Shown: piece by piece, positions 11,014-18,703 of the stretch
Layout: each line of letters begins with the position of its first letter
Numbering within the stretch: the stretch's first letter is position 1
Origin: JAFMJV01 sp963800275
Lineage (GTDB): Bacteria; Chloroflexota; Limnocylindria; Limnocylindrales; CSP1-4
Assembly (NCBI GenBank): GCA_963800275.1
Contig: CAWDAI010000014.1
Coordinates: 127,743-191,742 of the forward strand
Reading direction: 5' to 3'
DNA: 64,000 bases
Translations under genes and position numbers: made by a program
The notes under the pieces: generated by a model
Database searches by the model: none
What the model was told of the DNA's origin: nothing
What the model saw: only the letters and a program-made list of their open reading frames with translations

Positions 11014-12318
11014 CTAGTCCTCGACCGTCAGCCGGTCGACCAGCGTCGGCTCGGCCTCATCGAGGGCGCGGACGAGCTCGGCGCCCGCCGGCCGGGCGTC
11101 ACGCAGGTACTTGCGGGCGCGGCCGTTGGCGTAGAGCTCATCGATCACGCCCTCGAGCTCTGCCCTCGCCGACCCGGGAGGGGCCGCACCGGCGGCGGCA
11201 CTCGTGCTCGTGAGCTGCTCGCGTGTGTCGCCGAGGCGGCGCAGGAGGTCACCGAGGAAGTCGTCTGCCTCGCGACGCGCAGCGAGGTCGATGTCCGGTC
11301 GCGTGCCGTCGCGCAGCGACTCGATCCAGGCGAATGGCTGGGACGAACCGAGTCCCTCACGCGCTGCTGTGAGGACGTCCTCCAGCACTCCGCCCCGGGT
11401 CAGGGAGCCGTGCAGCGGGCCACGGCCGGTCAGCCGCACGCGAGCCACGATCGAGCGGCCGGCCGACTCCTGGGCTTGGCCCACGACGTCGATGACCGCA
11501 CCGATCAGCGCCTCTTCCGTAGCCAGGCTGTCGACCGGCACCTCCAGCAGCTGCCAGCGCACGACGTCGACGGCTTCGAAGCGTGGCTCGATCCGCCCAG
11601 CGTCGTTCACGTCCACGACGTAACACCCGCGTGGCTCGGCCTCACCCGGATCCCGACCCTGGGGATTGCCGCAGTAGACGATGACCGGGTCCGCTGTGGA
11701 CAGGACACGGTGAGCGTGGATGTGCCCGAGGGCCCAGTAGTCCAGGCCGCTGTCACGCAGGTCGGCGAGGCTGCACGGGGCGTAGTTCGCGTGGCCCTCC
11801 TCGCCACCCACGTTGGCGTGCAGGAGCCCGATGGTGAAGGTCTCGCCCGCCTCGCGCCTGAAGCGCCGGGCGAGGTTCTCCGTGATGTCGCGCTGGTGGT
11901 AGCTGATGCCATGGACGCGGGCGATCTCCAGGCCGCCGCGCGTCACCGGACGCGAGGTGACCTCACCCGCCGGGAAGCGGTGGGCCAGGTCCGGCCAGGT
12001 CACGCTGGGCTCCCACCCATCGAGCGGATCGTGATTGCCGGTCACCACCAACGAGGCGATGCCGGCGTCCGCCAGGCGGGCCAGTCCCTCGCGGAAGACG
12101 AGCTGGCCGCGGAGGGTCCGGTTGGCGCGCTCGAAGACGTCGCCGGCGACGAGCAGGAAGTCCGCCTCCTGCGCGAGCGTCAGCTCCACGATGTTGCGCC
12201 AGGCGCTGATGGTCGAGTCGCGCAGCGTGTCCACCACGCTCGCGGGTGCCTCCGTGGTCAGGCCGACGAAGGGGCTGTCGAGGTGCAGGTCACCGGTGTG
12301 GACGAACCGAAACGCCAT
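11014..12318 (-). CDS. yhaO: YhaO-like metallophosphoesterase / DNA repair exonuclease (SbcD/Mre11-like)
   Basis: A calcineurin-type phosphoesterase of 434 residues carrying the expected metal ligands: HTGDLHLDSP (motif I), VAGDVFE (motif II), VTGNHDPL (motif III) and GLLHANVGG plus ALGHIHAHR (motifs IV/V). This is the nuclease subunit that pairs with a YhaN/SbcC-type ATPase, here the next gene after a four-base gap. ATG at 12318 is favoured over 12324 because GGGAGG lies immediately before the upstream ATG but at a good distance from this one. The C-terminal part is helical and would carry the ATPase-binding region. A role in double-strand break or aberrant DNA end processing follows from the family. 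Confidence 0.87.
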   Translation of the reverse strand: MAFRFVHTGDLHLDSPFVGLTTEAPASVVDTLRDSTISAWRNIVELTLAQEADFLLVAGDVFERANRTLRGQLVFREGLARLADAGIASLVVTGNHDPLDGWEPSVTWPDLAHRFPAGEVTSRPVTRGGLEIARVHGISYHQRDITENLARRFRREAGETFTIGLLHANVGGEEGHANYAPCSLADLRDSGLDYWALGHIHAHRVLSTADPVIVYCGNPQGRDPGEAEPRGCYVVDVNDAGRIEPRFEAVDVVRWQLLEVPVDSLATEEALIGAVIDVVGQAQESAGRSIVARVRLTGRGPLHGSLTRGGVLEDVLTAAREGLGSSQPFAWIESLRDGTRPDIDLAARREADDFLGDLLRRLGDTREQLTSTSAAAGAAPPGSARAELEGVIDELYANGRARKYLRDARPAGAELVRALDEAEPTLVDRLTVED

Positions 12319-12455
12319 CTGCATCCTCCCTCTGCCCAAGCGTATCGGACTCGACCCCTGGGTCGCCCGCTCGTCGAGCCGATCGTGGCCGAGCCTGCGA
12401 GGCGGTCGTGCCACCTGTGTGGCACACGCAGATCGCTCCTCCGGTGCTTGCCGGC

Positions 12456-12638
12456 CTAGCCGATCGAGGCCAGCTCCGTCACGTCGTCGGCAGGCAGCGT
12501 GTCGACGATGGCCATCACCTCCATGTCCACCAGCTCGGCGCTACCCGCGGGTAGGTAGCGGCGACCGCGATCGCGAAGACCAGGCTCGCCGGCTCCGTGA
12601 CAGACCCGGTCGATCCGCGTCGAGACGTCTCGCTTCAT
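12456..12638 (-). CDS. Small hypothetical protein (60 residues)
   Basis: The minus strand holds a 60-codon frame with mostly G/C third positions and a GAGG-containing leader before its ATG. The second half, ELVDMEVMAIVDTLPADDV, is acidic, ordered-looking and unlike the Arg/Pro strings of shadow frames. I do not recognise a family. It sits in the roughly 400-base gap between yhaO and the cold-shock gene, an area otherwise empty. It could instead be the tail of a longer gene damaged by an indel. Confidence 0.35.
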   Translation of the reverse strand: MKRDVSTRIDRVCHGAGEPGLRDRGRRYLPAGSAELVDMEVMAIVDTLPADDVTELASIG

Positions 12639-12677
12639 GGGTGCGACCTCGTTCGTCTCCGGCGCTGGGCACAGAAC

Positions 12678-12700
12678 GGCCCCCGCACTCGGCGGGGGCC
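12678..12700 (-). terminator. Hairpin terminator downstream of cspA-like gene
   Basis: GGCCCCCGC (12678-12686) and its exact complement GCGGGGGCC (12692-12700) enclose a five-base loop. The hairpin lies 25 bases past the stop of the minus-strand cold-shock gene. In that direction it is followed by GTTCTGT, a weak T-containing tract. Confidence 0.6.
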
Positions 12701-12724
12701 ATCGTCAGACTGGGCGCGTTGCGA

Positions 12725-12928
12725 CTAGGTCAGGCGCACGCGCGAGGCCTGGGGGCCCTTGGGGCTGTTGCTGATCTCGAATTCGACCTGCTCACCGCCG
12801 ATGAGGCGATCGAAGTCGCTCGAGGAGTCGAGCTCGTTGCGGTGGAAGAAATAGTCCTTGCCATCACTCGCGGTGATGAAGCCGAAGCCGCGATCAGAGA
12901 CGAGCTTCTTGATGGTTCCTGTGGCCAT
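12725..12928 (-). CDS. Cold-shock protein (CspA family)
   Basis: A 67-residue OB-fold protein with both RNA-binding motifs: RGFGFITA (RNP1-like) and YFFHRNEL (RNP2-like). It starts MATGTIKKLV with ATG at 12928 and a purine-rich site just upstream (reads AGGAGG on the minus strand). Such proteins bind single-stranded RNA or DNA and melt secondary structure. It is a close paralogue of the gene at 61601, sharing the DFDRL-GGE and SPKGP segments. A GC-rich hairpin ends the transcript. Confidence 0.93.
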   Translation of the reverse strand: MATGTIKKLVSDRGFGFITASDGKDYFFHRNELDSSSDFDRLIGGEQVEFEISNSPKGPQASRVRLT

Positions 12929-12955
12929 GTCGGCCTCCTGTGCTTGAAGTTCGGG

Positions 12956-13255
12956 TCAGCGTGAGCCGCTGTTCCGATGGGGTCGGATCACCAGCTCCGC
13001 GCTGCCGTCGAGATCCTGGAAATCGACGGTCGCATCGCCGATCCGTTGATGGATCGCTGCGTCCACGTAGGTACGCATCGTGCTCGATCCCCCGAGGCTG
13101 TCGTCCGGCTCGGGGCCGGCCACGAAGTCGAAGGTGATAGCGCCGGACACATCGGTCCGGCCGAAGAAGCGGATGCCCCATTCGTCTGGGGCTCCGACCT
13201 CTCCGCGGGCCTCGGTCATGGCTGACGCGGCAGCCGGTGTGAGCGAGAACACCAT
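12956..13255 (-). CDS. A-type (HesB/IscA-like) protein without cysteines
   Basis: A 99-residue protein beginning MVFSLTPAAASAM. It has the fold pattern of A-type iron-sulfur carriers: an LT-A-A helix start, GIRF, FDFVAGPEPDD, a VDAAIHQRIGDATVDF strand and ELVIRP at the end. It contains no cysteine at all, so it cannot bind a cluster in the usual way. This places it with the HesB-like proteins of unknown function. ATG at 13255 lies four bases after the zinc-ribbon gene, so they form one operon. A longer frame up to 13546 is open, but it is antisense-like low-complexity sequence overlapping that gene. Confidence 0.65.
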   Translation of the reverse strand: MVFSLTPAAASAMTEARGEVGAPDEWGIRFFGRTDVSGAITFDFVAGPEPDDSLGGSSTMRTYVDAAIHQRIGDATVDFQDLDGSAELVIRPHRNSGSR

Positions 13256-13259
13256 GTGC

Positions 13260-13595
13260 TCAGCGGTAGCTGGATCGCTGCGCCGTGAAGCAATCGCTGC
13301 AGTAGACGGGCTTGGCGCCGCTCGGCTGGAACGGCACGCGGGCCTCCCGGCCGCAGCTCGCGCAGGTGGCGGAGAACATCTCGCGTTCCGCGCCGCCCGA
13401 GTAGCTGCTGCCGCCGTTCCGGGGCTGCTCGCTGTAGCCGCCTCGCGAGAGCTTGCGTGAGGCTCGGCAGGAGGGGCAGCGACGCGGCTCGCTGAATTGC
13501 TTCTGTGCGAAGAACTCCTGCTCGCTGGCAGTGAAGACGAACTCACTGTCGCAATCAGCGCAGGTCAGCGTCTTATCAGAGGAGGTGGTGAACAA
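13260..13595 (-). CDS. Zinc-ribbon protein (zf-trcl plus CxxC-CxxC type)
   Basis: The 111-residue protein has two zinc ribbons. The first is DKTLTCADC...EFVFTASEQEFF...RRCPSCR, matching the probable zinc-ribbon family zf-trcl (PF13451). The second is TCASCGREARVPFQPSG...VYCSDCF, the small CxxC-x(n)-CxxC type. The linker is rich in Ser and Gly. The start is TTG at 13595, preceded on the minus strand by AGAAGGAG with suitable spacing. No function is established for these proteins; nucleic-acid or protein binding is a reasonable guess. The A-type gene follows after four bases. Confidence 0.82.
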   Translation of the reverse strand: MFTTSSDKTLTCADCDSEFVFTASEQEFFAQKQFSEPRRCPSCRASRKLSRGGYSEQPRNGGSSYSGGAEREMFSATCASCGREARVPFQPSGAKPVYCSDCFTAQRSSYR

Positions 13596-13853
13596 GGAAA
13601 CTCCTTCTCGAGCGGTCCCCAGCGAAACGTTCTCGCCGTAGCCGATGAGAATGAGTGACAGTGTTGCCGCGCGTGTGTGATGGGCACTATTCGCCCGTGT
13701 GAACCGATACTACCACGCCACACATTCCAACATCCGTAGCAAGTTCGGTCTTCCGCCACCGGCCGGCTCGTCCACGCAGGCAGTCGCGGAGCCTGGGGTC
13801 CTGACCGAAAGGGCCATGCCCGCACTGGCCGATTGCGGCCTACCATCACGCAG

Positions 13854-16467
13854 ATGATTCGAACCCCCCTCCTTCGGATCGGCCTCCGCTCGCTGGTCGC
13901 CCTTCTCGCCCTCAGCATGGCCGTGCCGCCCGTGCTCTCGCCGGTGATGTCCACGCCGGTCCTGGCCAGCGTTGGCAACGTCCACGATGCTCCCGGGCTG
14001 GCGCTCGGACACGCCCGCGGAGTCGTCATCGTGGGCTTCGAGCCCGGCGCCTCGGGCGCCTCGAGGGCGAGGGCCACCCGATCGGTCCAGGCGCGCGGGG
14101 TGACTCCCATCTCGCCCCTCACGCAGGACACGGTGCTCGTGCGCCTGCCACCGGGCCAGACCGTGGCCCAGGCGACCGAGCGGCTGCGCACGCAGGCCGG
14201 CGTGGCCTACGCCGAGCCGGACTACGTCGTACATGCGGCGGAGACCTCGAACGACCCCTACTTCGTGGGCGGGCAGCTCTGGGGCATGGCTTCCGGCGGC
14301 TACGGGTCGGCTGCCCAGGCCGCATGGGCTGCTGGTGCGACCGGTGATCGGGCCGTGTACGTGGCGGTCGTCGACGAGGGCGTCAGTTGGCAGCACGAGG
14401 ACCTCGCGGCCAACATCTGGACGAACACGCGCGAAGTGCCCGGCAACAACATCGATGACGACGGCAACGGCTACGTCGATGACGTCCACGGCTGGGACTT
14501 CGCCAACGGCGACGCATCGGTCTACGACGGCATCGACGACTCGCACGGGACCCACGTGGCGGGCACCATCGGAGCGGCTGGCGGCAACGGCGTCGGTGTG
14601 GCCGGCGTCGTCTGGGACGTCACCATCGTGCCGGTGAAGTTCCTGACGCCCGACGGCGGGCTGATCAGTGACGCGATCGCCGCACTTGACTATGTGACCG
14701 CACTGAAGCGCGATCAGGGGCTGTCCATGGTGGCCACGAACAACAGCTGGGGCTACCTCCACCAGCCGAGCGACCCTTATCCACAGGCGCTGCTCGATGC
14801 CATCGAGCGCGGGGGTGACGAAGGGATCCTCTTCGTGGCCGCGGCCGGCAACAACGGCCGGGACATCGATGGCAACCGACCCTACTATCCGGCGGCGCTT
14901 CCCTGCACCGACCGTGCCGACGGCAGCTCCCGCGGGTGGGACTGCATCGTGTCGGTGGCCAACATCGAGCAGGATGGCTCGCTGGCTGCATCGTCCAACT
15001 TCGGTGCAGCAGCCGTGGACCTGGGAGCGCCGGGGACGAACATCGTCAGCACCTGGCCGCTCGCGTCGGGAGATGGCTACGCGTGGTTGACAGGTACCAG
15101 CATGGCGACTCCACACGTGACCGGGGCGGCCGCCCTTTGCGCGAGTCTTGATCCTACCTTAGAGGCAGACGAGCTCCGCAGCCTGATCCTGGGCACCGGC
15201 ACGCCGACGAGCTCCTTGGCGACCAGGACCCGGACTGGCGATCGGTTGAACATCGGTGATCTGGCCGCGGCCTGTGGTCCGACCCCGACCCCGACGCCGA
15301 CCCCGACGCCCGCGCCCACGCCCACCCCGACCCCGACGCCCACCCCGACCCCCACCCCGACCCCGACCCCGACCCCGACGCCCACCCCGACCCCGACCCC
15401 GACGCCCACGCCCACCCCGACCCCGACGCCCACCCCGACCCCGACCCCGACGCCCGACGCCCGACGCCCGACCCCGACCCCGACGCCCACCCCGACCCCG
15501 ACCCCGACCCCGACGCCCACCCCGACCCCGATCGCCCGACGCCCGACCCCGACCCCGACGCCCGACGCCCGACCCCGACGCCGACGCCCGACGCCCGACC
15601 CCGACGCCCACGCCGACCCCGACGCCCACGCCGACCCCGACGCCCACGCCGACCCCGACGCCCACGCCGACCCCGACGCCCACGCCGACCCCGACGCCTC
15701 GGCCGGTAAGTCCGGTCCTGCGGGTGGTGACGGTCGATGACCGAGGTCCGTCATTCGTGGCGGCTGGCGTCGGCTGGCATTCGGGCCGCTGGGGCTACGG
15801 TGGGCGCCACTCCTGGCTACGCGCCCGCTCCTCCAGCGCGCGGGCGGTGGCGATCTGGCGACCGGTGCTGCCGAAGGCCGGGACCTACAAGATCCTGGTC
15901 AAGATCCCGAAGCGGGACGCCACCACCCGCAAGGCCCGGTACCGCGTGCGCACGGCGGATGGCTGGACGGCGCGTACGCGGAACCAGTGGAAACGGCGCG
16001 GTGAGTGGGTCAGCCTCGGGATCCATCGGCTGACGACCACACCCATCGTGCGGTTGGCGGACAGGACCGGTGAAGGCCGCTCGCTGAAGCGTCGCGTCGC
16101 GGTGGACGCCGTCAGGTTCAAGCCCGTGCCGGCATCCGCGACGACCGCGAGGAACGAGCCGAAGCCTGCGCAGGCAGCGACAGACCGACCCGTCCTGGAG
16201 CCCCGCACTCGTTCGTCACAGCCCGCCCCGTCACCGTCGCCCACACCTGCACCCGAGCGCGAACCTACGCCCGCCCCCGTGCACGAGCCACAGCCGACGT
16301 CCGCGCCAGACCAGCCGAACAAACCCCCGGCGAAGGAACCGGAGCCGGCTCCCACCGCGCCGCGACCGGCGAGAGCCACACCCGACCCAGCCGGATCCGC
16401 TCCAGCCGGATCCGACCCTGCGTCTACGGCCGAGGCGGCATCGACCGCTGATCCGCCGCCGACCTGA
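13854..16467 (+). CDS. Secreted subtilase (S8) with Pro-Thr linker and golvesin-like C-terminal domain; frame switches inside the repeat
   Basis: ATG at 13854 opens a signal peptide (LVALLALSMAVPP core). A prodomain and a subtilisin catalytic domain follow: Asp in VAVVDEGVSW, His in DSHGTHVAGTIGA, oxyanion Asn in AAAGNNG and Ser in GTSMATPHVTGAAAL. From 15279 to 15698 the DNA is a CCGACC/CCGACG repeat encoding (PT)n. This frame ends out of register at 15740. The frame one base further on emerges from the repeat as PTPRPVSPVLRVVTVDD and encodes a beta-rich domain (AGTYKILVKIP ... VDAVRFKPV) resembling golvesin/xanthan-lyase carbohydrate-binding modules. A disordered Pro/Ala-rich tail ends at 16467. 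The switch lies at about 15555-15600 within irregular repeat units. This is likely one extracellular protease anchored to, or acting on, the cell surface. Confidence 0.75.
15279..15698 (+). repeat. Pro-Thr codon repeat tract (CCGACS)n
   Basis: About 420 bases of near-perfect 6-base repeats (CCG ACC / CCG ACG / CCC ACG) encode the PT linker of the subtilase. The regular period is broken around 15455-15475, 15530-15550 and 15560-15600 by seven-base units (CCGACGC), which shift the frame. The tract is long enough to be prone to slippage in vivo and to assembly error. Confidence 0.9.
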
Positions 16468-16499
16468 GCTGGGCGCGGCCGACGATCCTGCCCGCGCTG

Positions 16500-16889
16500 C
16501 TAGGCCCGGTGCGCGTCACTGCCGGCCAGGCGGCGCAGCTGCGAGCGGACGTACACGCGTGCCCGACGCTGCCCGCCCTCGCGATCGATGGCCGCGGCGA
16601 GGGCCTGCAGCCGCGCGACGATGATCTCCCGAGCCGGCTGCCAGCCCCGGCGCTCGCACTCCTCGATCCACTCGGCCGGCGTGAGGTGCCGCCGCTGGCC
16701 GTTGCAGCGCCGGCAGGCCGCGACCTCGTTCTCGATCCAGCTGGGGCCGCCCTTGAGGCGCGGCACGACGTGGTCGGTGGTGGCGGGGACCAGGCCGACC
16801 TCGAGCGCTCGGCCACACCACACGCAACAGCGCCCGTCGCGCTTGAGGATGCAGGCCATGCGTGCCCGTCGGTCGGGTTTGGTCGCCAC
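16500..16889 (-). CDS. HNH endonuclease family protein
   Basis: A 129-residue HNH (McrA-like) nuclease. The first zinc half-site CVWCG is followed by the catalytic segment TDHVVPRLKGG, then NEVAACRRCN with the second CxxC, which completes the HNH core. The C-terminal half is helical and basic. The start is GTG at 16889, with an internal ATG at 16860 as an alternative. It lies divergent from gluQRS with only 16 bases between starts. No phage or restriction genes are adjacent, so its cellular role is open. Confidence 0.87.
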   Translation of the reverse strand: MATKPDRRARMACILKRDGRCCVWCGRALEVGLVPATTDHVVPRLKGGPSWIENEVAACRRCNGQRRHLTPAEWIEECERRGWQPAREIIVARLQALAAAIDREGGQRRARVYVRSQLRRLAGSDAHRA

Positions 16890-16905
16890 AGCCCAGAATG
16901 GTCAC

Positions 16906-17823
16906 ATGCGTGGTCGCTTCGCGCCTTCGCCCACCGGCGAGCTCCACCTCGGCAACCTGCGGACCGCAGCCGTGTCCTGGCTGGCCGCGCGAGCTGCCGG
17001 CATCGGTTTCCTGCTGCGCGTGGAGGACCTGGACCGGCAGCGTTCACGCCCGGAGCACGAAGCGAGACAGCTGGCCGACCTGGCGGCGATCGGGCTCGAC
17101 TGGGACGGGGCCCTGCTGCGACAGAGCGACCGGTTCGCGCGGTACGAGGCTGCGATCGAGCGCTTGCGGGGGGATGGCCGGGTCTACGAGTGCTACTGCA
17201 CGCGCCGGCAGATCCGGGCGGAGATCGAGGCCGCCCCGTCGGCGCCGCATTTGCCGCCCGATGCCTACCCCGGGACCTGTCGCACCCTCACCGCGACGCA
17301 GGTGGCGAAGTATCGCGCCACCGGCCGACCACCGGCCCTGCGACTGTGGGCTGACGCGGAGCAGGTGGTCTTCACCGACCGACTGGCCGGGTTGACGAGC
17401 CGAGGCGTGGACGACTTCGTGCTGCGGCGCAACGACGGCACACCCGCCTACAACGTGGCCGTGGTCGTGGACGATGCCGACCAGGGCGTGACGCAGGTGG
17501 TGCGCGGCGACGACCTGCTCGACTCCACGCCCCGGCAGATCCTGCTGCAGCGTCTCCTGGGCTACCACACGCCCGAGTACCTGCACGTCCCGCTCGTGCT
17601 CAACGAGGCCGGCGAGCGGCTGGCCAAGCGAGACGGCGCGGTCACGCTGTCGGCGCTGGCCGCGGCTGGTGTGGGGGCCGAGCAGGTCAGCACCTGGATC
17701 GCCGAGTCGCTCGACCTGGCGGAGCCGGGCGAGCAGGTGGCGCTGGCGGACCTGGTCGAGCGCTTCGAGCCCGACCGCGTCCCGCGGGCGCCGATCACCG
17801 TCCCGCGGTTCGCCCTGGTCTGA
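16906..17823 (+). CDS. gluQ: Glutamyl-Q tRNA(Asp) synthetase
   Basis: This 305-residue protein is a truncated GluRS-like catalytic domain that glutamylates queuosine at the wobble position of tRNA-Asp. The class-I HIGH region reads PSPTGELHLGNLRTA and the KMSKS-like loop is LAKRDGAV. A zinc site fits the family: CYC near residue 99 with Y and C in DAYPGTC further on. There is no anticodon-binding domain, as expected for GluQRS. ATG at 16906 is chosen; an open frame upstream is antisense to the HNH gene. Its presence implies a queuosine pathway elsewhere in the genome. Confidence 0.9.
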   Translation: MRGRFAPSPTGELHLGNLRTAAVSWLAARAAGIGFLLRVEDLDRQRSRPEHEARQLADLAAIGLDWDGALLRQSDRFARYEAAIERLRGDGRVYECYCTRRQIRAEIEAAPSAPHLPPDAYPGTCRTLTATQVAKYRATGRPPALRLWADAEQVVFTDRLAGLTSRGVDDFVLRRNDGTPAYNVAVVVDDADQGVTQVVRGDDLLDSTPRQILLQRLLGYHTPEYLHVPLVLNEAGERLAKRDGAVTLSALAAAGVGAEQVSTWIAESLDLAEPGEQVALADLVERFEPDRVPRAPITVPRFALV

Positions 17824-17837
17824 CGAGAGGAGCGTCC

Positions 17838-18001
17838 ATGGTCACGAGTCACACCAAGACGACGCTGAGCGCCGCGCGCATCGAGGCCCTGGCGCGTCAC
17901 GCCCTTCGGCCCGGTCCGGCTGCCTGGGCCTGGTGCTGGTCGTCGAGGATGGGCCGCGCGACTACGCGGCGAAGGACACCGTCGAGTGGGGCAGCCCGTA
18001 G
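17838..18001 (+). pseudogene. Possible small protein with a frame break
   Basis: GAGGAG precedes an ATG at 17838 whose frame begins MVTSHTKTTLSAARIEAL and then degenerates into Trp/Arg/Ser-rich sequence. A different frame ending at 18001 gives LGLVLVVEDGPRDYAAKD and VEWGSP before TAG, which looks like real coding sequence. Joining the two near 17915-17930 would make a protein of about 54 residues. I recognise no family. The remaining bases to 18142 hold no gene and should contain the promoter of the sigma-factor operon. Confidence 0.3.
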
Positions 18002-18142
18002 AGCGCCCGACCGGCTCGCGGCGAGGTGACACCAGCGAAGATGGAACCTGGGAGCGCCCAGACCAGCCCGTTGCATGTGTAGGCCCCCAAACGATGGGGT
18101 CCGGACATCGGGGGATGGCCAGGGACGCAGGGATGTGAGGGT

Positions 18143-18703
18143 ATGGATCACGACCTCGTGCGACGAGCACAGACGGGCGATCAGGAGGCGTTCGAGGCGC
18201 TGGCCCTGAGGAGTCACGCCCGGCTGCAGGCCGTCGCCGTCGGCATCCTTCGCGATCCCCACCTCGCCGAGGACGCCGTACAGCAAGCGCTGCTCGACAT
18301 CTGGCGTGACATCCGGGGCTTGCGCGACCCAGCCCGTTTCGAGGGCTGGTCCTATCGACTGCTCATCAGGATCTGCTACGCGGAAGCCAAGCGACGCCCG
18401 ACATGGACGTCCAATTCGGTCGTACCAGAAGCGTACGAACCGGTCGCTGCCGACGAGTACAACGCCATCGCCCACCGGGATCAGCTCGAGCGAGCCTTCG
18501 CTCGGATGTCGGTCGACCACCGGGCCGTCGTCGTCCTCCACCGCCTCCAGGGCCTGCCCCTGGAACAGGTCGCAGACGTGTTGGGGGTGCCGGTCGGGAC
18601 GGTGAAGTCCAGGCTCAGTCGAGCACTGCAAGGGCTACGCGCCGCCATCGAGGCCGACGGTCGACCACAGCCGGTCCGGCCGGTGCGGCAGGAGGTCGTG
18701 TGA
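18143..18703 (+). CDS. ECF-family RNA polymerase sigma factor
   Basis: The 186-residue product has sigma region 2 (ILRDPHLAEDAVQQALLDIW, then FEGWSYRLLIRICYAEAKRR) and region 4 with its helix-turn-helix (LEQVADVLGVPVGTVKSRLSR). There is no region 1 or 3, as is typical for extracytoplasmic-function sigma factors. It starts at ATG 18143. Its TGA overlaps the ATG of the next gene (TGATG), so the membrane Kelch protein is translationally coupled and is the likely cognate anti-sigma factor. The signal sensed is unknown. Confidence 0.92.
   Translation: MDHDLVRRAQTGDQEAFEALALRSHARLQAVAVGILRDPHLAEDAVQQALLDIWRDIRGLRDPARFEGWSYRLLIRICYAEAKRRPTWTSNSVVPEAYEPVAADEYNAIAHRDQLERAFARMSVDHRAVVVLHRLQGLPLEQVADVLGVPVGTVKSRLSRALQGLRAAIEADGRPQPVRPVRQEVV

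Noticed and set aside
10852..12459. A 535-codon plus frame opposite yhaO
   Set aside because: Antisense to the metallophosphoesterase, whose five metal motifs are intact on the minus strand.
13710..15116. A 468-codon minus frame opposite the subtilase
   Set aside because: The catalytic triad motifs of the plus strand leave no doubt about the coding strand.
15279..15698. CRISPR-like array
   Set aside because: The repeat is a continuous six-base codon repeat without spacers, inside a gene.
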